Positions 1 through 6,526 of a DNA stretch of 10,713 bases are shown one piece after another. This DNA is from Actinoplanes subtropicus. GTDB taxonomy: Bacteria; Actinomycetota; Actinomycetes; Mycobacteriales; Micromonosporaceae. The notes under the pieces were generated by a model that was not told the DNA's origin, searched no databases, and saw nothing but the letters and a program-made list of their open reading frames with translations. The stretch covers positions 1 to 10,713 of the forward strand of contig NZ_JOJL01000085.1 of the NCBI RefSeq assembly GCF_000721705.1, given 5' to 3'. Both the position numbers and the translations under genes were made by a program. Within the stretch, counting starts at the first letter, position 1, and the number at the start of each line of letters is the position of its first letter.

Positions 1-18
1 ACGACAACACGACGACCG

Positions 19-45
19 GGCCCCGCCGGCTACGCCGGCGGGGCC
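19..45 (+). terminator. Hairpin terminator of a gene lying left of the window
   Basis: Two perfect 12-base arms (19-30 and 34-45) are separated by a 3-base TAC loop, giving a very GC-rich stem, and are followed by TCTTC. Actinobacterial intrinsic terminators often look like this, with a strong stem and only a short pyrimidine tail. No stop codon of the upstream gene can be assigned in the 18 bases before it. The hairpin also argues that the open reading frame running through it into the ERCC4-Lsr2 remnant is not translated from further left. Confidence 0.75.
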
Positions 46-114
46 TCTTCATGCAAACACCACATCATCACGGCGAATGACGCCGTCGTCCTCATCCAGC
101 CCGTCGGTCAACAC

Positions 115-537
115 CTGGCCGCGCTCCCGCGCGCCGCGATCGTGGTCGAGGACCGCTACTCGCAGGTCTTCACCCAGCAAAGAGTCCGCCCCGCGCTGGT
201 GGCCGACAGCCTGGCCGAACTACAGGTGCGCTGGCCAAACGTGCCGATCGTGTACGCCGAGACCCGCCCGCTGGCCGAGGAATGGACCTACCGCTACCTC
301 GCCGCCGCGCACACCTGGGCCGCCGCCGAAGACACCGCCGTGACCCGGATCGGCCCGGTGGTCACCGACCTCGACCGGGCCCCGGCCGCGCCGGGCCCGT
401 CGACCGCCGAGATCCGCGCCTGGGCCCGCGAACACGGCCACACCGTCCCCGACCGGGGACGACTGCGCCCCGAGATCATCGACGCCTGGCACACCGCCCA
501 CCCACCGGCCCCGGCCACCGACCCCCTCCTGCCGTAA
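115..537 (+). pseudogene. 3' remnant of an ERCC4-nuclease / Lsr2 fusion gene
   Basis: The frame encodes the second half of an ERCC4-type nuclease domain (LAALPRA, VVEDRYS, VRPALVADSLAELQVRWP, LAEEWTYRYLAAAHTWA). A linker follows, then an Lsr2-like C-terminal DNA-binding module (AEIRAWAREHG..., with the AT-hook-like DRGR). Intact relatives, from memory, carry the ERK-x3-D nuclease motif upstream of LAALPRA. Here everything left of position 115 is unrelated sequence, so the catalytic residues are absent. The frame has no ATG or GTG between the terminator at 45 and a GTG at 142, and that GTG falls inside a core beta strand, so it is an unlikely true start. I infer a gene broken at its 5' side by recombination. 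A short expressed protein from GTG 142 (131 aa) keeping only DNA binding remains possible. It converges on the integrase at 618-1535. Confidence 0.7.
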
Positions 538-575
538 CGCCCGGCGACCCTGCTCGTGGCCGAACCAGCCGCAGG

Positions 576-590
576 TGCCGGACGCCGGCA
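576..590 (+). terminator. Small hairpin between convergent genes
   Basis: TGCCGG (576-581) and CCGGCA (585-590) pair perfectly around an ACG loop and are followed by GTTTCTC on the plus strand. The hairpin sits between the end of the ERCC4-Lsr2 remnant and the end of the integrase, which is where a terminator is expected. The stem is only six pairs, so this is a modest candidate. Confidence 0.4.
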
Positions 591-617
591 GTTTCTCGGG
601 GCGGTCACCCGGGGCGT

Positions 618-1535
618 TCAGGTTCCGGAGGCCATGTAGGCGGCGAGGATGTAGTTGGGATGCCGGTCGAGGTTCTTGCGAGCCCGGTCATAACGCATCG
701 TGGTCTTCGGATCCGCGTGCCGGGCGGCGATCTGCGCGTCGCGGAGGCTGACCCCCGCATCCAACATAGTAGTAACGAAGGTATGACGCAGCATATGCGG
801 GTGCATCCGGGGCATCCGGATCCCCGCCGTCTCGGACAACTGCTTTAGGCGGCGGGTCGCGGCATGCCGGTCCATCCGCCTACCAACCGTGTTGCGCAGG
901 ATCGGCCCCAGCTCGCGGCCCCCGACGGCGTGGTCGATCGCGCGGGCCACCGCCGGCGGTAACGGGATCAGAACGGTCTTGTCGCCCTTGCCACGCACCT
1001 TCAGGACCCGGTGGCCGTGCTCCTCCCCGAGATCGGCGATGTTCGCGCGGCAGGCTTCGAAGATCCGCAATCCGAGCAGGCCGAGCATCGCGACCAGGGC
1101 GAAATCGTTGCGGTTGGCCGACAGCCGGGCTTCGGTGAGCAGGGCCTCGAACTGCAGATGCCCCAGCCCCAGGGTCGGTGACTCGGCCGGCATCGGTGGC
1201 CGGCGTACGTAGTCGGCCGGCGAGTGCGTCAGGATCTGGTCGATGACGCACACCCGGTAGAAGCCGACCACCACCGACAACCGCCGGGACACCGTCGAGG
1301 GCTGGTAGCAGCGGACCTCCTGCAACCAACGCACGTACCGCTCGACCTCGACCCGCCCCAACTCCAGCGGGTCAAGATCCTCACCCGCACACCAGGCCAG
1401 GAACACCTTCAGATCCGAACCGGTGTGCACCCGGGACTCACCCCGGTACCGACCCAGGTACGCGGCCACCGCCGCACGCAGCACACGCCCGTCGGAGACG
1501 ACAACGGCGTGATCGGGAACAGAAGAGATAGTCAT
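618..1535 (-). CDS. Tyrosine-type site-specific recombinase/integrase
   Basis: This 305-aa protein should cut and rejoin DNA at paired sites through a covalent phosphotyrosine. The N-terminal SAM-like core-binding domain covers about residues 17-98 and the catalytic domain about 120-290. All active-site residues are visible: R157 (GLRIFE), K183 (RGKGDK), H247 and R250 (HPHMLRHTF), H273 (ARHADPKTT) and the nucleophile Y282 (MRYDR). It therefore looks intact. It has no N-terminal arm-binding domain like that of the integrase at 10321, so it resembles the shorter XerC/D-like phage-integrase group. The start is ATG at 1535. It reads away from a 109-bp spacer shared with the hypothetical gene at 1645 and towards the broken ERCC4-Lsr2 gene. 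No excisionase gene is seen next to it. Confidence 0.95.
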   Translation of the reverse strand: MTISSVPDHAVVVSDGRVLRAAVAAYLGRYRGESRVHTGSDLKVFLAWCAGEDLDPLELGRVEVERYVRWLQEVRCYQPSTVSRRLSVVVGFYRVCVIDQILTHSPADYVRRPPMPAESPTLGLGHLQFEALLTEARLSANRNDFALVAMLGLLGLRIFEACRANIADLGEEHGHRVLKVRGKGDKTVLIPLPPAVARAIDHAVGGRELGPILRNTVGRRMDRHAATRRLKQLSETAGIRMPRMHPHMLRHTFVTTMLDAGVSLRDAQIAARHADPKTTMRYDRARKNLDRHPNYILAAYMASGT

Positions 1536-1644
1536 ATCTCACGGTGCGTCACCGGCAACGCGAACACCACCGCCCTCGGCGCGGCAGATCAGTGCGTCTC
1601 ACCGAATCGGGGCAATGGCGCAACGGCTCTGCCAGAATCCAGCT

Positions 1645-2040
1645 ATGGGCCGTAAACGGCACGTCCCTGAGTCATTCGAAGATCTCGTCCGCGTGGGGAA
1701 CTCGCGCCCGACCGCCGAGCAGCGCGTAGTCGAGCATTGGCCGCTGCCCATCAGCGACGGCCGATGGACCGACAGCCGAGGCGTGGAATGGCGCATCCGA
1801 GGACACACGTTGGAACCGGCCAGCCCTCCGTTGCGCCGGTTGCTCAAACGGCCAGGACTGCGCGTGCTGCAGGCATACGGTCCGCATCCTCGAGAGGTGT
1901 CGGGCCCGGAACTGGAGGCGCTTCTCCAACGGGTCGAGCAGTACCACGACGGCGAGGCGCCGCCGCACAGCGCCTTCATGCTGGCCGAGTTCCGCGACAG
2001 CGTTGGACGAGCGATGCTCGTGATCCAGGAATTCTGCTGA
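1645..2040 (+). CDS. Hypothetical protein, 131 aa
   Basis: I do not recognise a named family. The product begins MGRKRHVPESFEDLV and has a compact middle region (DGRWTDSRGVEWRIRG, then LRRLLKRPGLRVLQAYG) followed by a helical stretch around EVSGPELEALLQRVEQY and a C-terminal strand (AEFRDSVGRAMLVIQEFC). It has no signal peptide or membrane segment, so a cytosolic alpha/beta protein is likely. An in-frame start at 1615 would add ten residues. I prefer ATG 1645 because the added residues are unlike the rest, although the ribosome binding site is weak at both. Codon use is typical GC-rich actinomycete. It is divergent from the integrase and ends 53 bp before the convergent gene at 2094. Confidence 0.75.
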   Translation: MGRKRHVPESFEDLVRVGNSRPTAEQRVVEHWPLPISDGRWTDSRGVEWRIRGHTLEPASPPLRRLLKRPGLRVLQAYGPHPREVSGPELEALLQRVEQYHDGEAPPHSAFMLAEFRDSVGRAMLVIQEFC

Positions 2041-2093
2041 CGATCGAATGCCGGACAGCGGCAGATGATTGCGCCGCCGATGTCGGCTACTAC

Positions 2094-2555
2094 TCACTCG
2101 ACGACCGGTTTGAGATAGGCGCGGCGGTACGCCTCCAATCGACCTTCGTCCTCGTCGAGGGCAGCTAGGATGTCGAGAACGAACTCGGCGTTCGAGCGCC
2201 GCAACGACGAATACAGCACCCAAATGCCTCCTTTTGCCTTGGCGGCGCAGAGGTCGGCCAGGTCTGTATTCCCGAGGTCCAACTCCGTTTGGTGGGGCTC
2301 GCCGTAGACGATCGTGTGCAGAATCGTGAGCAACTCATCTTCGACCCATTGTTCGAGAGGGCCGCCGGCCAGGGCGGCCAGGATGACCCCGGTCGCCGGC
2401 AGCGCGACCTCGAACAACATCGATTGCACCTCGAGTCGGCCGTAGAGGGTAAAGCCGGGAGCTGTGGAGGCGTCGCCGATACCGACCGGCTTGTATGGCC
2501 GGTCATGGAACGACCTCTGCTCGTTGTGTGACGATCTCGGCCCGGACAAGCTCAA
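2094..2555 (-). CDS. HEAT-like helical repeat protein, possibly shortened at the N terminus
   Basis: The 153-aa frame is mostly alpha-helical after about residue 38. QSMLFEVALPATGVILAAL, QWVEDELLTILHTIVYGEP, NTDLADLCAAKAKGGIWVLY and EFVLDILAALDEDEGRLEAY look like successive amphipathic helices of a HEAT/armadillo-type solenoid, a fold used for protein binding. That assignment is by eye. The start is uncertain: the listed TTG at 2555 gives an unstructured 35-residue lead, and an in-frame stop lies only four codons upstream. Relatives I recall have further helices before this point, so the gene may be 5'-truncated. A competing frame on the same strand (2165-2506) is arginine/serine-rich and looks like a shadow. 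It is convergent with the 131-aa gene. Confidence 0.65.
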   Translation of the reverse strand: MSLSGPRSSHNEQRSFHDRPYKPVGIGDASTAPGFTLYGRLEVQSMLFEVALPATGVILAALAGGPLEQWVEDELLTILHTIVYGEPHQTELDLGNTDLADLCAAKAKGGIWVLYSSLRRSNAEFVLDILAALDEDEGRLEAYRRAYLKPVVE

Positions 2556-2622
2556 GCAGCCGACCTAGCCGGGCACGGACAGATCCAGCAGTATACCGAG
2601 CGTGACGGTCGCCTCGGGCCGC

Positions 2623-2650
2623 GCGCACTGTCCGCGGCGGAACAGTGCGC
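2623..2650 (-). terminator. Hairpin downstream of the methyltransferase
   Basis: GCGCACTGT (2623-2631) and ACAGTGCGC (2642-2650) are perfect 9-base inverted arms. The inner CCGC/GCGG bases extend the stem to about 13 pairs with one bulged A. It lies about 110 bp past the methyltransferase stop and upstream of the HEAT-like gene on the same strand. It could end methyltransferase transcription or be a protein-binding palindrome. There is no T-rich tail. Confidence 0.4.
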
Positions 2651-2759
2651 CAACGAACCCGGGACAATCGTGAGCTCCGCAGGTGTCAATGGCACCCACG
2701 GTTCGAGCCGGTATCCACAGACAAGGATCTGGAGCGTTCGCCGGCGAAGGATGCCCGCG

Positions 2760-3491
2760 CTATCGGGTCTTCGCCCAGACGGAGATGTGGTTGCGACTTT
2801 CGCCGGTGAACGGCTCCCGAGTCCAGGTGCTCCACCGCTCGTGCAGGGTCAGGCCGGCCATACGCGCCATGAGGTCAAGTTCGGCGGGCCAGAGGTAGCG
2901 GTGCGGGGAGGAGAACGTCTTGAGCTGGCCCTCGATCACCCAGTAGTGATGGGAGTAGGCAATCTGCGCCGCGAGGTCGTAGTCCTCGAAGCCGATGTGT
3001 GTGGGGGTGGCGGCGAAGACGTGCCGGGTCTGGCCGGGCGGCAGGTGTTGAAGGTTGGGAATGTAGTTCTCGATCAGGAAGTGGCCGCCGGGTCCGAGGT
3101 GCCGGGCCGCGTTGTGGAAGGCGTTGATCTGCTCGTCCTGGGTCGTCAGGTTCGTGATCGTGTTACGTAGCAGGTAGACCAGGTCGAAGGTGGCGTCGAC
3201 ACCTACTCGGGAGAAGTCGCCGATCGTGACCTCCACGTGAGACTCGCCCCGGTAGGCGTCGAGCTGGTCCACCATGGCGGCCGACAGTTCGATGCCATGC
3301 ACGCGCACACCTCGACGCGTCAGCGGCACCGCGATCCGGCCGGTACCGATACCGAATTCAAGTGCGTCGCCGGTCCCGGCCAGAGCGGCGAGGAAGTCGA
3401 CGGCAGGATCGATGACGTCGGGTTCGAACAATTCCGGCCACAACGTAGCGTATCGCGGTGCGATCCACTCGTCGAAATGCGTTTCCGGCAT
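2760..3491 (-). CDS. Class I SAM-dependent methyltransferase
   Basis: This 243-aa protein should transfer a methyl group from S-adenosylmethionine to an unidentified small molecule or macromolecule in the cytoplasm. Motif I is clear (ALEFGIGTGRIAVPL). It is followed by the acidic end of strand beta-2 (VHGIELSAAMVDQL), a GDFSRV motif for adenine contact, and the motif IV region FDLVYLLRNTITNL. The C-terminal half (HLGPGGHFLIENYIP to the end) completes the Rossmann-like fold. The frame extends upstream to a GTG at 3587. I chose ATG 3491 because MPETHFDEWIAPRY resembles the usual start of the family and the extra 32 residues are proline/arginine-rich. It is on the same strand as the M55 peptidase but 235 bp away, so co-transcription is uncertain. 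Nothing in the sequence defines the substrate. Confidence 0.93.
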   Translation of the reverse strand: MPETHFDEWIAPRYATLWPELFEPDVIDPAVDFLAALAGTGDALEFGIGTGRIAVPLTRRGVRVHGIELSAAMVDQLDAYRGESHVEVTIGDFSRVGVDATFDLVYLLRNTITNLTTQDEQINAFHNAARHLGPGGHFLIENYIPNLQHLPPGQTRHVFAATPTHIGFEDYDLAAQIAYSHHYWVIEGQLKTFSSPHRYLWPAELDLMARMAGLTLHERWSTWTREPFTGESRNHISVWAKTR

Positions 3492-3726
3492 GCAGTCGAG
3501 GATCACCGCAGCCGTCGCCGGCAGCCAGCGGTTTCTCAGGTCAGCGGGCGGTGGCCTTCTTGAAACGCCACGACGGGTAGACACCACGGCACATCACTAT
3601 GCGTGACGGACGGGCCACATAGACACACCCGCCGCGGCATGAGCGGATGCCGGACGAGTGGATGGTCGACATGGGCATGCCGAGATCCGGTTTGGTCGTG
3701 TTGCTGCTCCTTCCGCAGGTCGCAGG

Positions 3727-4557
3727 TCAGCCAGGCTTGACCTGAGCGAGCAGGACCAGGAGCTGAACAACGTCGCAGATCTCGGCGACGTCATGGCCGG
3801 TGAAGGTGACTGTCCGCGCCCCAGCGGCGCGTTCCACTCCTGGTATGAGCATTGCTGTATCAACCGTCGCGGGGGCGTACAGATCCACTTCAAGCAGAAC
3901 CGGGCCGGTGATCGACATCGGCGGTATCTGTGCGCGCCTCGCAACTGCCGCCGCTGCCTCTTGCCGGAGGCGGTCCCGGGCCACCGCCGGGTGCAACGCC
4001 TCGGCGGCGGCCTGACCGAGCGCCCGCTTGACCGCGACCGTCGATGCGCCGGGCACCAGTTCCCGCAGTTCTGCGCAGGCCACGTCATCGCCGCTCAACA
4101 GCACGACCGGAGCGCCGTAGTGACCGGCCAGTGCAGCGTTGAGACCGATCTCGCCGACTTCCCGCCCGTTGAGGCGCACGCCCAGCACCGCATCGCTCAT
4201 CGTGTGGGCGAGCACAGCCGGACCGGCGCCTACCCGTGCGTGATACCCGACGAAGAGCACAGCGTCCATGCCGGTGCCGAGGCCGCCCAGCATGCCCAGC
4301 GGACGCGGCCGGCCGCGGACCAGCCGCACACGCTGATCGAGGTCCTCCGGTAGCAGATTCCGGAAGGGACCGTGCGCGTTTGCCACCAGCACCTCAGCCG
4401 ACGGCTCGGCGTCCAGGACTCCGGCGATGACGGCGTTGACCTCGGCCGTCATGAGCGCGCGGCCACGTTCGTAGTCGTACCTGTCGGGATTCGTCTCCAC
4501 CGGATGAACGACGCCCGAGATACCCTCCATATCGGCGGAGATCAACACCTTCGGCAT
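3727..4557 (-). CDS. M55 family D-aminopeptidase (DppA-like)
   Basis: The 276-aa product opens with the family hallmark VLISADMEGISGVV. M55 enzymes such as Bacillus subtilis DppA are di-zinc peptidases that release N-terminal D-amino acids, for example from D-Ala-D-Ala, and serve in use or recycling of cell-wall peptides. The expected metal ligands are visible in the right order: D9 and E11 in DMEG, H62 in NAHGP, H106 in VGYHA and E136 in EVGE. H118 (AHTMSD) matches the position of the catalytic histidine. Length is normal for the family and no signal peptide is present. Unlike the B. subtilis dpp operon, no dipeptide ABC transporter genes are adjacent. It is divergent from a LacI-type regulator 103 bp away, which is the likely controller. 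A TAGGGT hexamer 6 nt before ATG suggests leaderless expression. Confidence 0.95.
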   Translation of the reverse strand: MPKVLISADMEGISGVVHPVETNPDRYDYERGRALMTAEVNAVIAGVLDAEPSAEVLVANAHGPFRNLLPEDLDQRVRLVRGRPRPLGMLGGLGTGMDAVLFVGYHARVGAGPAVLAHTMSDAVLGVRLNGREVGEIGLNAALAGHYGAPVVLLSGDDVACAELRELVPGASTVAVKRALGQAAAEALHPAVARDRLRQEAAAAVARRAQIPPMSITGPVLLEVDLYAPATVDTAMLIPGVERAAGARTVTFTGHDVAEICDVVQLLVLLAQVKPG

Positions 4558-4563
4558 TGCCCC

Positions 4564-4569
4564 ACCCTA
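4564..4569 (-). promoter_or_regulatory. -10 element for the M55 gene, implying a leaderless mRNA
   Basis: Read on the minus strand this is TAGGGT, a good actinobacterial -10 hexamer (TANNNT), followed by six bases and then the ATG of the M55 gene at 4557. That spacing would put the transcription start at the start codon. No convincing -35 is visible. The intervening G-rich run could alternatively act as a Shine-Dalgarno site. Confidence 0.45.
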
Positions 4570-4648
4570 GGCGAGTGACGACGCCAGCCGCACGACCGCA
4601 TGCCTGGAGCCGGCCGTGAGCCAGCACGGGCGGACGGGCATTTGCTGG

Positions 4649-4654
4649 TAGGTT
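4649..4654 (+). promoter_or_regulatory. -10 element for the LacI-family gene, implying a leaderless mRNA
   Basis: TAGGTT fits TANNNT and ends exactly six bases before the ATG at 4661, the same geometry as on the opposite strand for the M55 gene. The -35 region is not recognisable. I looked in the 103-bp spacer for a LacI-type operator with a central CG palindrome and did not find a clear one. Confidence 0.45.
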
Positions 4655-4660
4655 TCGTCG

Positions 4661-5680
4661 ATGTCTCGCCGTGCTCAGGATGGCCGGCCGCGAGCCGGAC
4701 GCAGCACGATCTACGACGTCGCACGCGTCGCCGGCGTCTCCGTCGGCACAGTTTCCCGAGTGCTGAACGGCCACCCGGTCGGCGCCGACAGCCGCAAGGC
4801 CGTGCAGCGGGCCATGGCCGGCACCGGCTACGTGCCCAACCAACACGCACGCCAACTCGCCGGTGCACGCCCGGAAACGGTGGCGTTCCTGCACTGCGCG
4901 CCCGGCGACCGGCTGCTCGCGGACCCGAACATCAACACCCTGCTGCTCGACTGCCTGCGGGCTCTCGGCGACCAGAACATCATGATGATCACCCCGGTAG
5001 CCGGCGGCGGATCACCCGACGTCGTCAGCCAGACCCTGGCCGCCAGGCTCGCCGACCCGGTCCTGGTGTTCACGGCGCCGCGATCCTCGGCCGCGATCAC
5101 CAGCCTCGTCGACCGCGACATACCCGTCGTATCCTGCGGCATCCCGCTCGGCCACGAACGTCACGTCTCCTACGTGAGCACCGACGACCGCGACGGCGCC
5201 CAGCAGATCGTCACCTACCTGCGCTCCCGCGGACGCCGCCGGATCGCCACCGTCACCGCGCCCATGGACCTGCCCGGCGGCGTCCAACGGCTCGCCGGAT
5301 ACCGCGACGCCGTCGCTACCTTCGACCCCGCGCTGGTCGCGCACGGCGACTACACCTACGCCGGCGCAGTCACCGCGACCGAGCAACTCCTGCGCCAGGC
5401 ACCCGACCTCGACGCGATCTTCGCCGCCTCCGACCTGATGGCCGCCGGCGTCCTCGCCGCCTGCGCAAAAGCCGGACGACGCGTACCCGACGACATCGCC
5501 GTCGCCGGCTACGACGACGCGGCGCTGGCGCTCACCACCCGGCCCCAGCTGACCACCGTACGCATACCTTGGCACCGCTACGCCGACCAACTGACCAGAC
5601 ATCTGCTACGCCGCATCGACGGCGACGACCCCTCAGGCGTCGTCATGCCAGTCGAGCTGATCATCCGGGGCTCGGCCTGA
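4661..5680 (+). CDS. LacI-family transcriptional regulator
   Basis: This 339-aa protein has the classic LacI layout. The N-terminal helix-turn-helix covers about residues 15-37 (STIYDVARVAGVSVGTVSRVLNG), with the hinge helix near 60-70 (QHARQLAGA). The rest is a periplasmic-binding-protein-like effector domain with the usual signatures: a D-R dipeptide in STDDRDGAQQ, FAASDLMAAGVLAA, and VAGYDDAALA near the end. Such proteins bind as dimers to palindromic operators and are released or recruited by a small ligand, often a sugar. The effector cannot be read from sequence. Length is normal and the gene is intact. Its divergence from the M55 peptidase makes that gene the most likely target, along with its own promoter. 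The ATG start is supported by the TAGGTT hexamer placed for leaderless transcription. Confidence 0.95.
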   Translation: MSRRAQDGRPRAGRSTIYDVARVAGVSVGTVSRVLNGHPVGADSRKAVQRAMAGTGYVPNQHARQLAGARPETVAFLHCAPGDRLLADPNINTLLLDCLRALGDQNIMMITPVAGGGSPDVVSQTLAARLADPVLVFTAPRSSAAITSLVDRDIPVVSCGIPLGHERHVSYVSTDDRDGAQQIVTYLRSRGRRRIATVTAPMDLPGGVQRLAGYRDAVATFDPALVAHGDYTYAGAVTATEQLLRQAPDLDAIFAASDLMAAGVLAACAKAGRRVPDDIAVAGYDDAALALTTRPQLTTVRIPWHRYADQLTRHLLRRIDGDDPSGVVMPVELIIRGSA

Positions 5681-5816
5681 ACCGACACCGATCGCTGCCT
5701 GATGATTGGGTGCACTACTTCGGCGTGTTCGCGAAGCGAGCCCGCCATGCCGGTCGTTACGCTCCGTGGCGAGCGGTTCGCGGCAAATCCGTACGCGGCC
5801 AATCTTGACAAATTCG

Positions 5817-5842
5817 GGCGCCAGGCGCCTTTGTGTGGCGCC
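5817..5842 (-). terminator. GGCGCC-based hairpin between convergent genes
   Basis: GGCGCC occurs three times (5817-5822, 5824-5829, 5837-5842). The second and third copies pair as a six-base stem around a seven-base loop. The hairpin lies between the LacI-family gene and the convergent membrane-protein pair. On the minus strand a more A/T-rich stretch follows, so it could end that operon. The stem is short and GGCGCC is self-complementary, so the support is limited. Confidence 0.35.
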
Positions 5843-5874
5843 GCAGGCCCCACGGCACGTTATTCGAATGGCAT

Positions 5875-6525
5875 CTAAAACCAAGTTAGCCAGATGAATG
5901 CTGCAACTACTGCGCCGAATCCTAGCGTGAATGAGATCATGATGTCTGAGTACAATCGCCTCATGCTGACCGTGCGCCTGCGATGCAGGTAACCCACGCG
6001 GATCTCCTTTGCCGAGCATCCGCTCGCATGAAAGCCTCGTCGGACAGCCTGATCCGTTTCCACAACAAGCAGGTTGAATCGGTACATTTCATCGATATTG
6101 ATTGCCCGGTTGGCGATCACCACTTTGGTGTCAGTTATTTTCATCGCGGCGGCCTCTAGGCGTTCCATCACCGAGGAACCGCGGGGGCGACATTCGACCG
6201 ACACACCCAGCAACTTACCTTCGTCTACCCATACCGACAGCTCCTGATCGATTTCGTCGGCCTTGATATCGGCTGTCCCGATGTTCGAAAACTCCAGTTG
6301 AACCTTTCGCGGGTGGCTCAGCTTATTTGTTCCCTGGCTTATCCCAAGACCCCATGTTGCATCCAGGTCCGGAGGTAGGAGCGGCTGGTCGGCTACCAGT
6401 CTCCAACCCACGCGCTTGTTCTGGTCACGCCTATTCTTGCGGACGTTGTAGACAAAAGTTGCTATTACGAATATGGCGACTACAGCGGAGATTCCGACGC
6501 CGACTGCAGCCCAGTTGATCTTCAC
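5875..6525 (-). CDS. Bitopic membrane protein, second of a tandem paralogous pair
   Basis: The 216-aa product has one transmembrane helix at each end (about residues 6-27 and 194-214) with a beta-rich domain of about 160 residues between. The basic stretch after the first helix (RKNRRDQNKR) suggests that the middle domain is cytoplasmic. The middle holds ADQPLLP, HPRKVQLEFSNIG and VECRPR, which align with the preceding gene. The start is GTG at 6525, one base after the stop of the upstream gene with GAGG just before it. A TTG at 6543 would give six more residues and a 17-bp overlap. Either way translation is probably coupled. The gene is lower in GC than the LacI and M55 genes. I do not recognise a named family and assign no activity. 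Confidence 0.85.
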   Translation of the reverse strand: MKINWAAVGVGISAVVAIFVIATFVYNVRKNRRDQNKRVGWRLVADQPLLPPDLDATWGLGISQGTNKLSHPRKVQLEFSNIGTADIKADEIDQELSVWVDEGKLLGVSVECRPRGSSVMERLEAAAMKITDTKVVIANRAINIDEMYRFNLLVVETDQAVRRGFHASGCSAKEIRVGYLHRRRTVSMRRLYSDIMISFTLGFGAVVAAFIWLTWF

Positions 6526-6526
6526 C

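Noticed and set aside
2695..2715. GGTTCGAGCC resembling a tRNA T-loop and possible attachment site
   Set aside because: The flanking bases do not form a T stem and no acceptor or anticodon arm is present.
3541..3678. 45-codon frame on minus between the M55 and methyltransferase genes, ending in KKATAR
   Set aside because: It is short, has no ribosome binding site, and overlaps the alternative N-terminal extension of the methyltransferase. It could be real but nothing supports it.
4600..5808. 402-codon arginine-rich frame on plus over the LacI gene
   Set aside because: It is a shadow of the LacI-family gene with repetitive R/P/H composition and no domain.
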